DNA from: Pseudonocardia autotrophica
GTDB taxonomy: Bacteria > Actinomycetota > Actinomycetes > Mycobacteriales > Pseudonocardiaceae
Direction: 5' to 3'
Length of the DNA: 64,000 nt
NCBI RefSeq assembly: GCF_003945385.1
Contig: NZ_AP018921.1
Span: 62,001 to 126,000 of the forward strand
The notes under the pieces are model-generated. The model did not search any database, was not told where the DNA came from, and saw nothing but the letters and a program-made list of their open reading frames with translations. The position numbers and the translations under genes are program-made. Shown here one piece after another: positions 33,156-41,323 of the stretch (within the stretch, counting starts at the first letter, position 1; the number at the start of each line of letters is the position of its first letter).

Positions 33156-33480
33156 TCAGGGCCGGTACGCGAGCAGTTCCTCCAGGCGGCCATCGTCGTC
33201 GATGGCCCATGTGGTGAGCCGGGGGTCGATCGAGTCGAACACAGCGCGTAAGTCGGTCAGCCGCGCGTCCAGGTCTTGGCCGAGTAGGGGTTCGTGGTGG
33301 GCGATGCGGTTGCGCAGTAGGTGCAGCCTGATGACCGGGCGTTCGATGCGTGATCGCGCTGCCCGCGGTGCCTATGCGCATGACCTTGCCGGGTGCGGTT
33401 CATAGCGGTCGGGCGGTGGTGAACAGGGCGTCGTAGAGGTTGGCGCCGCGCCGCGAACAGTCGGCCGAGCTCTCGTCGCG
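33156..33480 (-). pseudogene. Abi-like protein relic
   Basis: Minus-strand pieces are SRRGANLYDALFTTARPL, then in another frame VIRLHLLRNRIAHHEPLL, DLDARLTDLRAVFDSIDPRL and TTWAIDDDGRLEELLAYRP. RLRNRIAHHEP(I/L) followed by WI.P....W....SR...L..RP is the hallmark of the C-terminus of Abi-like proteins, some of which abort phage infection. The N-terminus is gone and frames are shifted, so it is inactive. Confidence 0.6.
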
Positions 33481-33608
33481 ACAGTGACGGCTCAGTTGGC
33501 ACGTCCGGCAGTCTCCACCTCGGCCAGATCCGACATGACCGCCTCCAGTGATCGCGCCGACCGCTGCGCAAGCGCTGCAGGCGTTCCAGCTCGGCGACAC
33601 CGGTCCGG

Positions 33609-34094
33609 ATGTGCCGCGCGAGTGAGGTGCTCGAACTCGCGGACCTCGGCGGTAGCCGGGTCGAAGTGCATGATCACGGCTTCGGCGTGAGCGGAGTTGG
33701 CGGCGACAAGCCCGAACTGGTCGGCCTCCCCCGTGCCGAGCGCCCCGAGCACTGCCCGCTCACCGCGCTGGACACCTGGCTCGAGCTGTCCGGGATCACC
33801 ACCGGCCCGGTGCTACGCAAGGTCTCCACCGGCAACCGCGTCCTGGACAAGCCCTTGCACCCCGAGTCGATCAACAACCTCGTCCATGCGGCTGCCACCC
33901 GCGCCGGGCTGCCCGGCGGCCCCTACAGCGCCCACTCCCTGCGCGCCGGGTTCGTCACCTACGCCCACCTGCGTGGTGCAAGCGACCGTGCCATTGCCCA
34001 CCAGACCCGCCACCGGTCCATCGACACCATCACCACCTATATCCGCGTCGACGACGTCTTTACGGATAACGCCGTTCTGCACCTTGGACGGTGA
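33609..34094 (+). pseudogene. 5'-truncated tyrosine recombinase
   Basis: An open frame of 161 codons carries the distal catalytic half: LVGLPRAERPEHCPLTALDT, then HSLRAGFVTYAHLRG (H-x-x-R), HQTRHRSIDTITTYIRVDD with His and the catalytic Tyr. The SAM-like domain and first arginine are missing and the 5' end merges with unrelated sequence. It might be expressed but could not act as a complete recombinase. It belongs to the same subgroup as the intact integrase at 28364-29602. Confidence 0.75.
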
Positions 34095-34301
34095 CAACGT
34101 CACGGAGACACCACAGCTCTCCCCGCACATGAAGAGCTCACGCTGATGAAGCGGTGACGAGAGAGGTCCGCTGCGATACCCGCCCTATACGAGATCGTCC
34201 TGCGAATACGCGGCGCCTTTGACGATGACCTGATACGGGCGATGTAGCGCATCGAGGTCATCAAGCGGGTTCCCGGCCACCACGAGCAAGTCGGCTGCTA
34301 G

Positions 34302-35735
34302 TACTGCAACGGCGTTTTTTCAGGGTGGTGGGCGTTGGCCGCGGCGGCGGTAGTGGCAGGTCCGGGCCTGGTGCTGGCGTCGTCGGCGCCAGGTGGACCA
34401 GGCGAGTGTGCTGGCCAGGCAGGCGGCTGGGGTGAGGATGAGGGTAGCGAGCAGACGCCGTATCTCGTTGCCGCTCAGCGGGATCAGCCCGGTCCGCTCG
34501 GCTGGAGATCCCCCTTTTCGGCCTCCTGTGCGCGGGTGACGGACAGGTAGGCGGCAGCGAGCATCGACAGCGTGATGTGGGCGTACCAGGCCCGGTAGGA
34601 ACGGACTTGGTAGTGGTCGAGGCCGGCTTCGTTCTTGGAGGTCTGGAAGCACTCCTCGATCGCCCAGCGTGCCCCGGCGACGCGGACCAGCTCGCGCAGC
34701 GGCGTGGCCGCGGGAGCGGCGCAGCGGTAGAACGCCAGCTCCCGGGTGGTCTTGCCCTGCCCGGGTTCGGTCTGGCGGCGCACGAGCAGCCAGTGCCCCC
34801 ACCCGTGGGGCAGGCCGGCCGGGTCGAGGGCGACGGTGGTCCAGTCATAGATCCGCTCTCCGTGCGCACCCGCGCCGACCTGGCGCCGTTCCCACCCGCT
34901 GCGGCCGGTGTCGGGGTCGCGGGCGCCGGCGATCGTGGCGAGGACCTTGGCCTGGCGGCGATGCCCGTCCGGGCTGGTCAGGACGTCGTCGTTGCGAGTG
35001 GCCAGCACGAACGGAATCTCCCGGTCGGCCAGCCAGGTGCGGAAGGTCGGATTCTGTCCGTAGACCTCGTCGGCGGTCACCCACGAGCGGGGTGTGAGGG
35101 CCCCGCAGGCGTGGGCGCGGGCGAGCATCGCCAGCCCGAGCTGGGGCTTCGTGGCGAACCCGACCTCATCGGGCACGTCAGCTCTGGCGCAGCGGTCCCG
35201 GTCCTCGGTCCACGAGGTCGGCAGGTAGAGCTCGCGGTCGATCAACGCCCGCCCCTTCGAGCTGGCATAGGCCAGGAACACCCCGAGCTGACAGTTGTCG
35301 ACCTTGCCGCCGGTACCGGTGTACTGGCGTTGCACTCCCGCCGAACGCAGGCCCTTCTTGATGAACCCGGTCTCGTCGACCACGAACACCCCACTCACGG
35401 GGTCGCCGAGGGCGTCGAGGACGTAGTCGCGCACATCGTCACGCACCCCGTCGACGTCCCAGTCAGCAGTGCGCAGCATCCGCTGCGTCCCGTCCGGCGA
35501 GACCGCCCCCGCATACTCGGCCAGAGTCCACCCGTTCTTGCGCTCCAACCCGGCCAGCAGGCCGCGCACATACGCCCCGGCCCGCGCGCGGGGCTCACGA
35601 CGGAAGAACCGCGGCCCGATCGACGCGATGACCTGGTCCAACGCCGCTACCCATCCAGCAAGATCCACCACCCGGCGATCATCACCGCCGAACCCGGATC
35701 AGCCTCTCACGACACGCCGAAACGCCGTTGCAGTA
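34302..35735 (-). mobile_element. IS701-family insertion sequence
   Basis: The element is 1434 bp with terminal inverted repeats TACTGCAACGGCGTTT (34302-34317) and its complement (35720-35735). CTAG occurs immediately outside both ends (34298-34301, 35736-35739), a 4-bp target duplication of the YTAR kind typical of IS701. It interrupts an amidohydrolase gene in frame. Confidence 0.92.
34320..35671 (-). CDS. IS701-family transposase, frameshifted near its C-terminus
   Basis: The zero frame (35671-34484) gives 395 residues starting MVDLAGWVAALDQVIASIGP. Catalytic residues: Asp in GVFVVDETGFIKKG, Asp in WVTADEVYGQNPTF, and Glu in GARWAIEECFQTSKNEAGLD. After AAYLSVTRAQEAEKG the frame ends in DLQPSGPG, but the -1 frame continues GSPAERTGLIPLSGNEIRRL, LATLILTPAACLASTLAWS and an Arg-rich tail to 34320, which is the expected family C-terminus. 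The junction is A_AAG_GGG (34517-34511), a canonical -1 slippery heptamer. Either programmed frameshifting or one lost G explains it. Confidence 0.85.
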
Positions 35736-36831
35736 CTAGGCCTGCGCAGAGCTCTCCTGTCTCATGGCTGAGCCCCAGACTCCGCGCAGCCCCTCTCGTG
35801 GCCATGTCGATGACCTTACCGCGGGTAAAGCCCAGCTCCTCGTAGAGCTCCATACTCAGTTTGAGCTGATCGAACTCTGTGCCAGGGACACCGGAGTCCG
35901 TCCCAATAAGGATCTCCACGTCGCGCTCAGCCATCCAAGTTAGTTGACTGCCATACTTATAGTCGGGCGTCGTGACATATTTTGCGATGTCTCGCCAGAC
36001 GGCCGGAGTGGTGTCGCCAGCAGCTGTGCCTTGCTGGGCCATCTGTCGGACCGCCTCCTCATTCTGATCTCGCTTGCCTGGCCCTGACCGCCATCCGCAG
36101 TGCTCGATCGTAGAAACACCCGTTTCGATACACCGCACGATCGGCTCGCTTCCGTGCGCATGCGCGGCAACCTGCAGTCCGTATTGAGCGGCGTGTTCGA
36201 CCGCGACTCGGAGAAGCTCTGTCGAGTACTGCGCATCGAAGGGCGTCGGCCCCTCCGAGGTCACATACCCCCCACCCGCCATGATCTTGATCAGGTCAAC
36301 GTCTTCGACGGCGCCATCGATTGCCGACCGAATCTCCGCGGCTGTGTCAGCAACTCCGCCGAGGTACCAGCAGTGTCCGCCCGTGATGGTGAGCGGAACA
36401 CCCGCAGACAGCACACGCGGCCGCACGCTGTCCGGGGCGGTCGTCGAGTCGCGGAACCTCGCGACATAGCCACCGGAGTCACCGAGGTCCCGAACAGTCG
36501 TACAACCCGCTCTCAAACAGCTACGTGCGTTGGTCCGGATCAGAGCTAGCACCTCGTCTGGTGCGCCGGAGCACAGGGTGGCGAAGGAGGACTTGCTGCA
36601 GTCACCACCAAGATGCACATGGCTGTTGATCAGTCCCGGCATGATGCTGTATCCAGCGAAACGCGAGACCGAGGCTCCGGGGTCGGCCTCAACAAGCTCA
36701 CTGCCCCTTCCTATGGCCTCGATTCGGCCGTGCGCGACACGCACTGCATCGTGCCCGGGGGGCAGCTCTTCTCCGGCCGAGATGAGCCGGTCCGCTACGT
36801 AGATTTCTGCCATCGCAGGGCTCATCTCCAA

Positions 36832-37965
36832 TTAGCCAACATTACTGTTAGGTGCCTTCGACATCATCTGCGGGACCCGATGCTTGCGCAGCCATCCCGA
36901 TATTTCCATGAGAGGCCGGGTCTGCCCGGTGCTGGCACGTTCCGGTAGATCTCCCGGCATTTGCCGAAGTCCATCGACGGCAACCGCCACAGCTGGTCGT
37001 TGGTCGCTGCTGTAGCCGGCGAAGACGTTGTACATCCGCGCGTACCCATCGCTGCAACGCTGCTCGCGCAGCTCGCAGGACAGTCGAGAGGGCCAGCTCG
37101 GCAGCCACGACGGTGCAGCTGGGCTGGTTCGACCGTCGCCGTCCGGCGAGGCCGGCCGAACCAGCTCGGGATAAACAGAGCGAATAACCGAGTCCAGCGA
37201 GCGGAGCCGGACGTAGGCGTGCGTCTGACTCGCTCGGTGCATGACTCGCCGGAGATCGGCGACAGCGGCCGGGTAGAAGACCGCCAGGAGCATCGACAGC
37301 ACGGAGATGCGGATCAGAACCAAACCGCCGATCCACATGTTGATCGAGACCGGCGATGATCCGAACAGGACCTGCGCATAGTACGAGATTCGAGCACTGA
37401 ACAGCATAAGATAGATGCCGCAGCCGATGGTGAGAGACACGGCCACGACCAAGAAGTCCCATGCCCGCTCTCGGTACAGCGGGACGCTATCGCGGCTGGA
37501 CCAGACAATCTGCGTGATGCAGGCGTACACAAGATAGGCACTTGCAGTCAGAAAGAAAACCAGCACCGCGGGATGTTGGATGTCGCGACTGGTGAACTGC
37601 AGGTTGAACGGCGGGTCCACGAAGAGTGGCGCAACAAGAATTACAGCAACTGTGACCGCGAGCGCCGCCACTTCGCCGTATCGACGGTGACGCGGGCGAT
37701 ACCTCGCGATATTTCGAAGGTAGAATAGCTGCATCGACGCGAAGGCCCCTACGATGACGAGATTCCGCACGATGCCGGCAGAGTGGGACCCGAGCACGGC
37801 GTCGACCCAGCCGGAGACGTCTCGTCGGTTCAGCAGTACCATCAGCCCGAGGCCCGCGCTGAACAGAACCGAAGCCCACGGGTCCGCCGACGCGGGAGAT
37901 CGGATCGCGTGAACTAGTCTCCACACGAATACGACGCCGCACGCGATACCCAGGAAGAATGACAT
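36832..37965 (-). CDS. MAB_1171c-type putative transporter (DUF6545)
   Basis: A 377-residue membrane protein with seven or eight hydrophobic helices over about 1-245 (MSFFLGIACGVVFVWRLVHA, then SVLFSAGLGLMVLLN, IVRNLVIVGAFASMQLFYL, AALAVTVAVILVAPLF). A cytoplasmic C-terminal domain of about 130 residues follows (YVRLRSLDSVIRSVYPELVR onward). The layout and R-x-R-H-R loop fit the actinobacterial MAB_1171c family, which often lies beside ImmA/IrrE peptidase and XRE regulator genes, as here. Function unknown. GC content is lower than in the surroundings, consistent with transfer. The next gene starts at or just after its stop. Confidence 0.7.
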   Translation of the reverse strand: MSFFLGIACGVVFVWRLVHAIRSPASADPWASVLFSAGLGLMVLLNRRDVSGWVDAVLGSHSAGIVRNLVIVGAFASMQLFYLRNIARYRPRHRRYGEVAALAVTVAVILVAPLFVDPPFNLQFTSRDIQHPAVLVFFLTASAYLVYACITQIVWSSRDSVPLYRERAWDFLVVAVSLTIGCGIYLMLFSARISYYAQVLFGSSPVSINMWIGGLVLIRISVLSMLLAVFYPAAVADLRRVMHRASQTHAYVRLRSLDSVIRSVYPELVRPASPDGDGRTSPAAPSWLPSWPSRLSCELREQRCSDGYARMYNVFAGYSSDQRPAVAVAVDGLRQMPGDLPERASTGQTRPLMEISGWLRKHRVPQMMSKAPNSNVG

Positions 37966-37971
37966 TCTAAG

Positions 37972-38469
37972 TCACACACCCCGTCCGCCGAAGGCGCGGC
38001 CCAGCGCCTCGCCTGTACGGCCCAGATTGCCCCAGTTCGCTCGGATAGGCAGCCTGGACCAGCTAGATAGAATTGCGCCCAGTGTTTCGGCTTCCCACTC
38101 GGGTCGATCATCGTAGAGAGAGCCGCCCGGGCCCTCACCGCTACCGATCAGGAGAGAGCCGCACATCAAGGGGGCTCCGTCTTTCCCGGGCTGGAGATGG
38201 CCCAGCACAATATGGGCAATCTCGTGATAGATTGTGTAGTTTTGCCGCTCGACTGAAAGATCAGTCAGATATGTGATGTGGTACCTGTCGGGGTACGGGA
38301 TGACGCAGCCGAATGAGCGAATCTCCGGCAGGCTTCGTCCTACTAACTCGATTGGGTGACCGAGCTGCTCTGACAACCGCCGGCATAGCTCAGCGGGGGG
38401 TGGGGTTCGACGGTATCCTAGGTCGCGGAGCAACCCTCTGGCCTGGCTACGGAGCTGGCGCTCGGTCAT
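37972..38469 (-). CDS. ImmA/IrrE-family metallo-endopeptidase
   Basis: A 165-residue protein from ATG 38469; GTG 38481 is an alternative. The zinc motif HEIAHIVLGH (HExxH) is clear, with a distal Glu in RPEWEAETLGAIL as likely third ligand. Family members cleave partner HTH regulators, for example ImmA of ICEBs1 or IrrE/PprI. It lies between its putative partner (38515-38988) and the MAB_1171c-type gene, all on one strand, and is a candidate switch protease for this cassette. Confidence 0.85.
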   Translation of the reverse strand: MTERQLRSQARGLLRDLGYRRTPPPAELCRRLSEQLGHPIELVGRSLPEIRSFGCVIPYPDRYHITYLTDLSVERQNYTIYHEIAHIVLGHLQPGKDGAPLMCGSLLIGSGEGPGGSLYDDRPEWEAETLGAILSSWSRLPIRANWGNLGRTGEALGRAFGGRGV

Positions 38470-38514
38470 CGAGGTCCCCACCGTCCCTTCGCAGTCCCCG
38501 TCGCTTGCGTGACC

Positions 38515-38988
38515 TTACCGGTTCGGGTCGATTTCCTGAACACGAGGGGCGACGCCGCTCGTCACATCCACCAACAGTTCCAGGGCCTTAACTCGGTCGA
38601 ATCCTCGCATGTAGGCCCGACACATACGAAACGCGGACACACCCATCTTGTCGAGTTGTGCCAGGAGCAGCTGTGTTTCAGTTTCATGGCGTGGCCGCGT
38701 CAGATCGACATACTCGTCAGATCCACCGACGTGTCGCAGCACCGTGCCGAGTTCACTGATGGATAGTGCGCTGGCGTCGACTGTGTACTCAAGCAGAGAT
38801 GAGAGGATTCGCTCAGCGTCGTTCATTGCTACGCCGCTCTGCATTACAGTGCGGAGCTGGTCCCCGAGAGGCCACCAAAAGGGCGGCTGCTCAGTCCCGG
38901 ACGGCACGCGAACCAGGGCGAAGAGCCGATGTAATCGGATCGCCATGCTGTCTGATTCGTCGCGCGACACTTGCGCTGATGGATTCAT
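38515..38988 (-). CDS. putative regulator or partner of the ImmA-like protease
   Basis: A 157-residue protein (MNPSAQVSRDESDSMAIRLH) that is mostly helical. The order HRLFALVRVPSGTEQPPFWW resembles the start of XRE regulators found with ImmA genes (LF.TV.P.G..EYS), but a clean helix-turn-helix is not evident. The C-terminal half (LLLAQLDKMGVSAFRMCRAY, ALELLVDVTSG) is helical. It lies 45 bp upstream of the protease gene on the same strand. A substrate or repressor role is inferred from context only. Confidence 0.5.
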   Translation of the reverse strand: MNPSAQVSRDESDSMAIRLHRLFALVRVPSGTEQPPFWWPLGDQLRTVMQSGVAMNDAERILSSLLEYTVDASALSISELGTVLRHVGGSDEYVDLTRPRHETETQLLLAQLDKMGVSAFRMCRAYMRGFDRVKALELLVDVTSGVAPRVQEIDPNR

Positions 38989-39322
38989 TCGTGACCCGCC
39001 CCCCGGCCAGAAGCGCCCGACGGCGCACCACCCTCACGATCGGCGAGACCTCCGCCACCGCCGCCCGTGGATCGACCCCCCAGAGCCCACCGCGCTGGAT
39101 GTACCGGGGAGTCGCCCCGCTGAAGATCGGATGTGTCGGACATCACAATCACAGCAGCCCCTTCCTCAGTGTCACTGCGCAACCGCACCTGCAATTGCGC
39201 TGACGCTGCGTCACCCCGACGGTCCACCTCAGCGTAGTTGATACACCCGCAAACCCACCGCTGTTTGCGTCAGCGAATCTGGTAGTTCCGTCCGGCCGGA
39301 GCTGCTGGGCGGGCGGTCGACA
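38989..39322. other. intergenic region between two minus-strand genes
   Basis: There are 334 bp without a recognised gene. AT-rich patches near 39150 and 39235-39270 are likely promoter DNA for the cassette at 34.2-39.0 kb. No clear dyad was found. Confidence 0.35.
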
Positions 39323-39760
39323 TCACTCGTCGCGCTCCGGAGCCGAGCGCTCCCGCAGCATGTCGGTCAGGAGGCGGTTCATGGCGATCCGCTGGGAGGG
39401 TGCGAGTCCGGCCACGCGCGTGGCTACGTCGTGGACCTCGGCGTCACGCATCGCCTGTCGGAGTTCCAGCTCGGCGATGACTTCCTCCTCGGCTCGCGGA
39501 TCGCCGGTCAAGAAGCCCACGTTGACCTTGAAGAACCGGGCGAGGCCCTGGAAGACCCGCAGCGTCGGGTTGTCCTTGATCCCGCGGCGTAGCTCGGACA
39601 AGTGCGAGGCGGAGATGTCGGTGCCTTGCTCGCGCATGGTCGCCACGACGTGCTTGCCGGTGTACTCGTCACCGTCGTCGTCTACGACGGTCGCGAACAG
39701 GTAGTTGATTCGATCCGCCAGCGAATTGAACCGCTGCTCCGCCCCGTCGGATGCTGTCAT
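39323..39760 (-). CDS. XRE-family transcriptional regulator
   Basis: A 145-residue regulator from internal ATG 39760 (MTASDGAEQRFNSLADRINY); the frame is open upstream to 39955 but that part overlaps the operator region. The XRE helix-turn-helix is DISASHLSELRRGIKDNPTL (about 46-65), followed by LARFFKVNVGFLTGD, where a typical XRE regulator has a dimerising FGV.P.YL motif. The C-terminal helices include MRDAEVHDVATRVAGL and LLTDMLRERS. This EspR-like layout is common beside ImmA cassettes. An imperfect palindrome lies in the divergent promoter region upstream. Confidence 0.85.
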   Translation of the reverse strand: MTASDGAEQRFNSLADRINYLFATVVDDDGDEYTGKHVVATMREQGTDISASHLSELRRGIKDNPTLRVFQGLARFFKVNVGFLTGDPRAEEEVIAELELRQAMRDAEVHDVATRVAGLAPSQRIAMNRLLTDMLRERSAPERDE

Positions 39761-39822
39761 CCCCCGACTCGCCCCCTTACTCAGATCAGCTAGTGCCGGC
39801 CTCGTCGCCGTACTCACAGTGT

Positions 39823-39853
39823 GTAGCCAGCACGACGGTACCTTCGTGGCTAC
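39823..39853 (+). promoter_or_regulatory. imperfect palindrome between divergent genes
   Basis: GTAGCCA (39823-39829) is complementary to TGGCTAC (39847-39853), and inside lie CACGA/TCGTG arms around GGTACC. The two halves match apart from a 2-nt insertion (GC) on the left. It lies between the XRE gene (start 39760, minus) and the hypothetical gene (start 39954, plus), a natural place for autoregulation of both. Confidence 0.55.
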
Positions 39854-39953
39854 CTCGATGTCAGAGGCAGTCTGGCGGATCACTTCACCGATGTGTACCT
39901 TCCGGCCCAGCGAGATTCGCTCAGATGGATCGCGGAGTGAGGTGGCAGTCAGC

Positions 39954-40544
39954 ATGACGACCGATCACATGCTCGGCGCCGAGCCGTACTCGACCAGTCA
40001 GGAGCGGACGGTGGCACGGCTCGTCGGCCAGGGAGGCCAGCGGCGACAAGGCGAGATGACGGCGCTGATCGAGCAGCTCCCTGGTCTGCGCGCGCAGCCT
40101 GAGCGCGCCGACGTGCCCGAACCGGCCCAGGCGGGGCAGGGATCTGCCACAGGGGAGGTGGACATGGGTGAGCCCGTGCGACGGCCGGCCGGCCGGGACG
40201 CAACGGAGAAGGCGGCGGTCGATCCAGTGCGCCTGCTGATCCATCGCGAGCAGATCCGCCATAACGCCGAGCTCGCCCAGACCCACGAGCAGGTCACCGC
40301 CCTGCTCGCCTCCCCGACGGCGTCGCTGTTGACCGCGCTCGACTCTGATCTCGCCGCCGTCGCGACGGCGGCGATCGAGGCCATGGCCGTGCTCCGCCAG
40401 CACCAGGCCCCCGAGCGGATCCCGGATCAGGACGAGGTCAGTGGCGCGGTCGGCGACTACCTGGCGACCGTGGCTCGGCTGTGTCGCTCCACTCTGGCCA
40501 TCCATCTGACCCTGGAGGCGCAGGTGCGCTCGGATACGTCCTAG
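39954..40544 (+). CDS. hypothetical helical protein
   Basis: A 196-residue soluble protein from ATG 39954 (MTTDHMLGAEPYSTSQERTV); ATG 39969 is also possible. It is rich in Ala, Gln, Arg and Glu and probably all-helical: RLVGQGGQRRQGEMTALIEQ, LIHREQIRHNAELAQTHEQV, LLTALDSDLAAVATAAIEAM. No domain is recognised. It is divergent from the XRE gene with a shared operator-like site, and its stop codon TAG overlaps the convergent XRE gene's stop in CTAG at 40541-40544. Confidence 0.55.
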   Translation: MTTDHMLGAEPYSTSQERTVARLVGQGGQRRQGEMTALIEQLPGLRAQPERADVPEPAQAGQGSATGEVDMGEPVRRPAGRDATEKAAVDPVRLLIHREQIRHNAELAQTHEQVTALLASPTASLLTALDSDLAAVATAAIEAMAVLRQHQAPERIPDQDEVSGAVGDYLATVARLCRSTLAIHLTLEAQVRSDTS

Positions 40545-40957
40545 CCCCGGCGAGGCCGATGTCCCGAGCTGTGCATCCTGTGCAGGTCCTCCACGATGCG
40601 CCCGACCGAGTCCTTGGTCTCCTCAGGCAGCTCACCGAGCAGCTCGACGAGGTCTTCGAGGTTCGCCCGTCGGACCACGGTCAGGATGTGGCGGTCGGCG
40701 TCGTCGGTCTCGCTGAACTCGTCGGCGAACAGGTAGCCGACCGGCACCCGGAAGAAACGCGCGATCCCCTCCAGCGCGGCTTTGGTCGGATTGTCCCGCC
40801 GTCCGTGCCGGAGGTGGTTGAAGTACTGCGCCGACAGGCTCGGCCCACCGACCGCGCGGATCCCGCCGACGACCTCCTCGTCGGTGTAGGGGCCTCGCTC
40901 CGGGGGATGCACGGTCGCGACGAGGCGATTGAGCCGATCCCCGAGCGTCCGCGTGAC
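40541..40957 (-). CDS. XRE-family transcriptional regulator (EspR-like)
   Basis: A 138-residue regulator from GTG 40957 (VTRTLGDRLNRLVATVHPPE). The HTH region is SLSAQYFNHLRHGRRDNPTK (about 40-60), followed by the dimerising segment ALEGIARFFRVPVGYLFADE and C-terminal helices (ILTVVRRANLEDLVELLGEL). This is the same architecture as the regulator at 39323-39760. It is transcribed away from the conjugation cluster, and a perfect 17-bp palindrome lies between them, so it is the best candidate repressor of that cluster. Confidence 0.85.
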   Translation of the reverse strand, partial: VTRTLGDRLNRLVATVHPPERGPYTDEEVVGGIRAVGGPSLSAQYFNHLRHGRRDNPTKAALEGIARFFRVPVGYLFADEFSETDDADRHILTVVRRANLEDLVELLGELPEETKDSVGRIVEDLHRMHSSGHRPRRG

Positions 40958-41204
40958 ACCACTGGATCCCGGCACGCGCCTCCTCCTCCCAGACCGACGA
41001 CGACCGCGACGGTCGCTCTCCTGCTGACGCAACGGGGCGACGGTAGCGGGGGCAACCAGTAGGAGAAAGTCGAGGTCGCGGTTCATACCGCCCTCCCCCT
41101 CCCGCCACCGCGCCAGCCCCGGACCGCGACACCGATGTGACGGCGCTCGACCTGGTCAGAGCTCATTGACACCAGAAAATCACGACAGGATAGTTGCGTT
41201 TGTT

Positions 41205-41221
41205 CACTCCTACTAGGAGTG
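41205..41221 (+). promoter_or_regulatory. perfect 17-bp palindrome upstream of the conjugation cluster
   Basis: CACTCCTA-C-TAGGAGTG is symmetric at all eight pairs. A partial second copy (CTAGCACTACTACGAG) follows at about 41235. It lies in the AT-richer 366-bp gap between the divergent XRE gene (start 40957) and the first cluster gene (41324). The site is a strong operator candidate for control of the whole cluster. Confidence 0.7.
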
Positions 41222-41323
41222 CAGTTGCGGCGCTAGCACTACTACGAGAAGGGAGGATGCGGTGCGCAACCGGATGACGGCTGCACCGCAGACCGCCCTC
41301 GATCGAGGGGCGGGCCGGTAGCA

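Larger units (their letters stand above)
34185..36831 (-). pseudogene. metal-dependent amidohydrolase gene split by IS701
   Basis: The 5' part (36831-35736) encodes about 360 residues of an imidazolonepropionase/prolidase-like amidohydrolase. Metal ligands: HVH in GLINSHVHLGG, the region DLIKIMAGGG, His in LQVAAHAHGS and STIEHCGW, and Asp in ILIGTDSGVPG. The 3' part (34301-34185) encodes AADLLVVAGNPLDDLDALHR and QVIVKGAAYSQDDLV. Removing the IS and one CTAG copy gives GELCAGLAADLLVV in perfect frame. Start is probably ATG 36813 (MAEIYVADRL), with TTG 36831 and ATG 36825 as alternatives. The gene follows the MAB_1171c-type gene directly. Substrate unknown. Confidence 0.9.
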
